Origin: Candidatus Woodwardiibium gallinarum
GTDB lineage: Bacteria; Bacillota; Clostridia; Oscillospirales; CAG-382
Direction: 5' to 3'
Length of the DNA: 64,000 bases
Assembly: GCA_904419545.1 (NCBI GenBank)
Contig: CAJFRY010000007.1
Span: forward strand, 1 to 64,000
This document shows positions 60,031 to 64,000 of the stretch, piece after piece (position 1 is the first letter of the stretch; every line of letters starts with the position of its first letter). Position numbers and translations under genes: made by a program. The notes beneath the pieces are model-generated. The model made no database searches. It was not told where the DNA came from and saw only the letters and a program-made list of their open reading frames with translations.

Positions 60031-60067
60031 ATGGGCCCAATGCCGGTTTTGGAGGCATTGGGCCCAT
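60031..60067. repeat. Perfect 14-bp inverted repeat, 9-nt loop (possible terminator)
   Basis: ATGGGCCCAATGCC-GGTTTTGGA-GGCATTGGGCCCAT. Confidence 0.8.
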
Positions 60068-60499
60068 TGCGTTCAAAGCCGCTGTGACAAGCGACGATAA
60101 CGTGCATAAAGAAGAGAGTCGTATGATGTCCGTGTCGGCATTCGCGCATCCTGACGTCACTTTTGGCGGTGTATAGGCTGTAAATACGCAGCTTATACGA
60201 AAGCGTTTAACAGACAGGAGTTCCTTATAGAATGAAGGGAAATTGATTTTTCAAGTCCTTTGGATGCGCAGGCTGCGGGCCTTACCGTGGCGGATGTTTG
60301 CTTTCACGGTGATAACGAAGATATCCTTGCCGGCTTGAAACATTTTGCGGCGGGTCAGGAGGTCTTCTTTCCCCGGCCGCAGTCCGCTCCTTTTTTCCAT
60401 ATAATGTCTGCCGGACAGAGTTGCTCTGCGGCTTGTTCGTCCGCCAAAGGCGGGCGGACAGCTTGTCGATAAAGCACAATTGGGACTGTTCCCCAAACT

Positions 60500-60672
60500 T
60501 CATTCAGGGAACATTTTGAGAAAAGTTCCGGAGAATTTTCACATAAAAGCTGCTCGAAGCCTTTTGTGAACCTCAAAAACTTTTGGGAAAGGGGATTTTC
60601 AAGGGCGGTAGCCCTTGAGCGGAATGTAAGAAGGAGTCACGCGAAGCCTTTTTCGACAGTCTGATACAGTCA
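60500..60672. repeat. Candidate dispersed intergenic repeat element
   Basis: Non-coding block with CCTCAAAAACTTTTGGGAAAGGGGATTTTCAAGGGCGGTAGCCCTTGAGCG, sharing CAAAAACTTTTG and related stretches with the element after alr (11312-11380). Confidence 0.4.
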
Positions 60673-60772
60673 TGAATCCATACGATCCGTATTGTATGGC
60701 GCACCGTGCAATGCGGGTGGTAAAAAGGATTTTGCGCATTATATACAGCATGACCGTCTCCGAAGGACAGTT

Positions 60773-61537
60773 TCAGGTGAGTGTTCCGTTCTCGTATTGA
60801 CGGCCCGACGCATCGACCGGGCTGCCGAAGTCATACAAAAAGCTCTTCATTGCAATCGGCGATATGCCGTTGCCGATGGCCGTCGCCGTGGCCGAGATCA
60901 CGTTGCGCAGACAGCGTTCGTCGACTTCCCGTACCTCTGCGATGTCTCCGCATTGGACGGTCGGGCATTCTGTCGGACTGATCGTGCAGCCGGCCGCCAG
61001 CAGGTATTGTCCGAAGGAATCCAGCACCGACGACATCGTTCCCGTGCCACCGTCTGCCGCGCGGACGTAACGTGGGTATTGTCCAAGCGCGACGTAAAAG
61101 CGTTCGTTTTCTTCAGAGATGTATTTCAGTACCGTACTGCGGCTTTTGCTGCGCAAATCGTCCTCGATATACAGTCCCAGTGCGCCGCCTTTTTCGGACA
61201 GCTTTGCACAGAGCTCGGCATTTTCTTCCGCCCAGTCGGGCGTGATGAAATAGGTCGGCGATACGCCGAAATCGCCGCAGAGATTCGCAAGCGCTTCGAG
61301 ATCCGTCGTTTTTTCGTCGCCGGTGACAACGACGGTCATTGCAAAGATTTTTTCGTCCGTGCGGATGGACTTGATTGTCTCCGCTTCGCTCTGGTCGCTG
61401 CTTCCGTTGCGGGCACGTGCGAATACGACGGCCGCACACAGCAAAAACGTCAGCAGCAAAAGCCGCATGACACGCTTGTCGCGGCGGCGCACCCAGATTC
61501 GCAGAGCGATGATGCGCGCCTTCGTTTTCCCTGTCAA
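60773..61537 (-). CDS. Polysaccharide-deacetylase-fold (NodB-like) protein, catalytic motifs degenerate
   Basis: N-terminal TM; 'KIFAMTVVVTGDEKTTDLEALANLCGDFGVSPTYFITPDWAEENAELCAKLSEKGGALGLYIEDDL' aligns with the NodB layout but lacks TFDDGP and HxxxH. Confidence 0.65.
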   Translation of the reverse strand: MTGKTKARIIALRIWVRRRDKRVMRLLLLTFLLCAAVVFARARNGSSDQSEAETIKSIRTDEKIFAMTVVVTGDEKTTDLEALANLCGDFGVSPTYFITPDWAEENAELCAKLSEKGGALGLYIEDDLRSKSRSTVLKYISEENERFYVALGQYPRYVRAADGGTGTMSSVLDSFGQYLLAAGCTISPTECPTVQCGDIAEVREVDERCLRNVISATATAIGNGISPIAMKSFLYDFGSPVDASGRQYENGTLT

Positions 61538-61585
61538 TGTAGGTTCCTCTTTTCCGCTGTGATGCAGTCTTCAATGATGTATATT

Positions 61586-61636
61586 CAAACGCGCATCCCG
61601 AATATGCCTGCGTACAGGCTTTGGGATGCGCGTTTG
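61586..61636. repeat. Nested perfect inverted repeats (14 bp + internal 5 bp)
   Basis: CAAACGCGCATCCC...GCCTG-CGTA-CAGGC...GGGATGCGCGTTTG. Confidence 0.85.
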
Positions 61637-61659
61637 GTGTTTGTATTCGGGTTGTTTCT

Positions 61660-62394
61660 TCACAATCTGTATTCGTCCGGTACGATCGACGGGCCGGAGA
61701 CTGCGTCCGCCGCCGCCTGTTTGAGAATCGCGGCTTCTTCGGGTTCCACGCCCGCCGGCGTATAGGGAACGGACAGCGGGGAAACGCCGTAGAGCACTGC
61801 AAAATGGCAGAGCGCCGCCAGGTAGCTGCCGGACAGGGTGGGATGGGAGTTGTCCTCGGTGTACAGCACGACCTCGGGGTGATTTGTGTTTACATCATAA
61901 AACGCCGTGCCGACAGGGGAGAGCAGACAGCCCTGCTCGGCCGCGATCTTTTCGTAGGCTGCCGCGAGCCGCAGCGTCATCTCCCGGTTTGTCCAGCCAT
62001 GCTCGGCGAGCGTCTCGCAGGGCTCCTTCCGTCCCCACGTCTGATACAGCAGGATGCGCAGGACTCCGTTCCGGCGCAGCTTGCCGCACAGCATTTGTAC
62101 GGCGGAAAAGAAAGGCGTTTTATCTTCCAGCGCCGGACGGATGCTGTATTCCTGCAAGACGGCCGCGTCAAAGTGCTCGTTTCCCAGCAACGCTTCGGTC
62201 ATGGCGCCGCATTCGTCGTTCGGGTCGGCGTGCCACTCCAGCTTGTGACCGCCTTTGGTCACCGAACGGATCTCAACGTTGTACCCGTATGCGCGTGCAA
62301 TCCGGCCAAACAGCTCTGGAAGGTCGTTGCAGTAGGTGTAGCTGTTGCCAATGAATAAGACGCGGTGCGGTATATTTACAGGGCGTCGGTCCAT
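61660..62394 (-). CDS. SGNH/GDSL-family hydrolase
   Basis: 'RVLFIGNSYTYCNDLPELF', 'AAVLQEYSIRP', 'DNSHPTLSGSYLAA'. Confidence 0.85.
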   Translation of the reverse strand: MDRRPVNIPHRVLFIGNSYTYCNDLPELFGRIARAYGYNVEIRSVTKGGHKLEWHADPNDECGAMTEALLGNEHFDAAVLQEYSIRPALEDKTPFFSAVQMLCGKLRRNGVLRILLYQTWGRKEPCETLAEHGWTNREMTLRLAAAYEKIAAEQGCLLSPVGTAFYDVNTNHPEVVLYTEDNSHPTLSGSYLAALCHFAVLYGVSPLSVPYTPAGVEPEEAAILKQAAADAVSGPSIVPDEYRL

Positions 62395-64000
62395 GCTTTG
62401 ATCCTCTCTTTCATTTCAGTTATGCCGAGGATGCCGTAGGCAAAGCCTTTTTTTACCAGCTGGGCGGGTAAAAATTCGTCGTATTTTTCAAATAGCGGAA
62501 TTTCCTTGGGATAAACCAGTTCCAACGGGTCGAACGGTTTTTCCGCTTCCTCGGCCAGCACACGGAAAAAGGTATCGCGGTCGGCCTGCATCGTGAATTG
62601 AATGAAGTAAGGCCGCGAGGAATCCAGCCCCCGTAGCCCTAACAGCGGTGCGCAGCGCAACTTCAGGAAACGTTCCAGCGCCAAAAAGGCATATGTACCC
62701 AGCCACGGCAGCAGCACCCACATGTCGCCGCCGAGGTTCAGCAGCGGCTCGCGGCCGATTCCCGCGTTGCGCGCCGTGTGCCGCGCCTGCGCCAGCCGCG
62801 AAACGGCATTCTGCATCAGATAAGGATAGCTCTTTTCCTCACAGAGCACCTGCCGCATCCGCTCGAGGATTTTCGTGTGGATATCACCCGGACATTGCCC
62901 GAAGTAGGCCGGCACCTTACCCTTGATCTCCTCGCAGTAGACCATATGGCGCTTGTGGTCGACCTCCTCCACAACCCAGACCTGCCCGGCAATGGCGATT
63001 TTCTCGCCGGCGGGCGGCGGCAGGCAGATTGTGCCCAGCTCGTGCGAGCGGCAGCGGACGGTGTATTCTTCGTTCTCCTGAAACACCGCGTAGAATTTGT
63101 AAGAGGACGTCAGCCGCTCGCCCGCCAGTCCGATGATCAGCCCACCCGTCTCGGTGCGCTGGATGTGTTCGGTTTCGAGCAGATGCCGCAGCAGTAGCCT
63201 GAAGTCGTCCTGCGTGACGCGGTGGAAATAGCTCAGCGAAAGCACCCGAGAGGCCAGCGCCGCCGGGGTCATCTCCCCGCAGGAGGCCAGCGTGCACATC
63301 GTCTGGTGGTACAGCAGGCTGTAGGGAAGCCGGTCGAGCTTGGGAGGCTCCACCCAGCGCTCCTCCAGGTACACCTGCACAAGTGCAATGCCCTGTAAGA
63401 GCTTCCACGGGATCGTCGTCGGCAGCATCGCGCGCGGCTCGGGCTGTTCTTCACGCATTACGAACCACATCTCTGGCGGCAGATCGCGCCGCCCCGTCCG
63501 GCCCATCCGCTGCAGGAAGGAGGAGACTGTAAACGGCGCGTCGATCTGGAACGCACGCTCCAGCCGCCCGATATCGATACCCAGCTCGAGCGTTGCGGTC
63601 GTCACCGTCGTCCGGAACTGCTCGTCGTCCTTCATTACCGCCTCGGCCGTCTCGCGGTAGGCGGCGGACAGGTTGCCGTGGTGGATGAGAAAGCGGTCGG
63701 GTTCGTTCTTGACCTCACAGTATTGCCGCAGCGTCGTCGTCACGGCCTCGCATTCCTCACGGGAATTAACAAAAATCAGGCACTTTTTTCCGCGCGTGTG
63801 CTCGAAGATGTACCCCATCCCCGGATCGGCGTGGACGGGCGCTTCGTCGGTCGGCGCTTCCAGCGGCGGCAGCGCGTCGGATGGCGTTTCGCCGTCCTCG
63901 GCCGACTGCGGGCCGGTGATGTAAAAGTGCTCCATCGACAGCCGCCAGCGCGTGCCCTTGTTCTCCAGCTTCGGGATCACGGTCCCGCGGCCCGTCCCCG
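62376..64000 (-). CDS. Lhr-like DEAD/DEAH-box helicase, C-terminal part (truncated by window edge)
   Basis: 'KKCLIFVNSREECEAVTTTLR', 'HHGNLSAAYRETAE', 'TTATLELGIDIGRLERAFQIDAPFTVSSFLQRMGRTGRR' helicase C motifs IV-VI. Confidence 0.9.
   Translation of the reverse strand, partial: GTGRGTVIPKLENKGTRWRLSMEHFYITGPQSAEDGETPSDALPPLEAPTDEAPVHADPGMGYIFEHTRGKKCLIFVNSREECEAVTTTLRQYCEVKNEPDRFLIHHGNLSAAYRETAEAVMKDDEQFRTTVTTATLELGIDIGRLERAFQIDAPFTVSSFLQRMGRTGRRDLPPEMWFVMREEQPEPRAMLPTTIPWKLLQGIALVQVYLEERWVEPPKLDRLPYSLLYHQTMCTLASCGEMTPAALASRVLSLSYFHRVTQDDFRLLLRHLLETEHIQRTETGGLIIGLAGERLTSSYKFYAVFQENEEYTVRCRSHELGTICLPPPAGEKIAIAGQVWVVEEVDHKRHMVYCEEIKGKVPAYFGQCPGDIHTKILERMRQVLCEEKSYPYLMQNAVSRLAQARHTARNAGIGREPLLNLGGDMWVLLPWLGTYAFLALERFLKLRCAPLLGLRGLDSSRPYFIQFTMQADRDTFFRVLAEEAEKPFDPLELVYPKEIPLFEKYDEFLPAQLVKKGFAYGILGITEMKERIKAWTDAL

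Overview
The window is a GC-rich, mostly chromosomal (core) segment of an endospore-forming Clostridia-type Firmicute. The taxonomic guess is inferred from spoIVA, ymxH/ylmC, yabP/yabQ and the gene order. It starts with the C-terminal part of a serine recombinase next to a tRNA-Pro(GGG). Next comes a left-hand accessory part: an SPFH/zinc-ribbon protein, a DUF4855 protein split by an apparent frameshift, a GDSL lipase, an acyl-CoA ligase, nnrDE-lipoprotein-alr, an AT-rich HD-domain gene, pfkA, spoIVA-ymxH, an eda-VOC fusion, a cysK-like gene, an orphan mazF, feoAB and a cohesin-like surface protein. A long, mostly + strand housekeeping block runs from about 24.9 to 58.1 kb: yqhQ-prmC / trmH-dprA-topA-plsX-rnc-radicalSAM-smc-ftsY-rdgB / cdaA-cdaR-recJ-relA-dtd-hemZ-udk-like-spoVB-mazG-hup-rqcP-yabP-yabQ-divIC-S1 / fumarase alpha / hpf / rlmL-like / groES-groEL. 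A second DUF4855 paralogue, a degenerate NodB-fold protein, an SGNH hydrolase and a truncated Lhr-like helicase close the window. I found no CRISPR array, rRNA operon, prophage or convincing defence island. The most interesting items are: the DUF4855 paralogue pair with GDSL/acyl-ligase neighbours; structured 5' leaders upstream of pfkA and trmH-dprA-topA; an orphan MazF displaced from its usual alr neighbourhood; a polysaccharide-deacetylase-like protein lacking the catalytic motifs; and well-matching sigma-E-like promoters upstream of spoIVA and inside the hup-yabPQ cluster. All calls are from reading the sequence; no database search was run.
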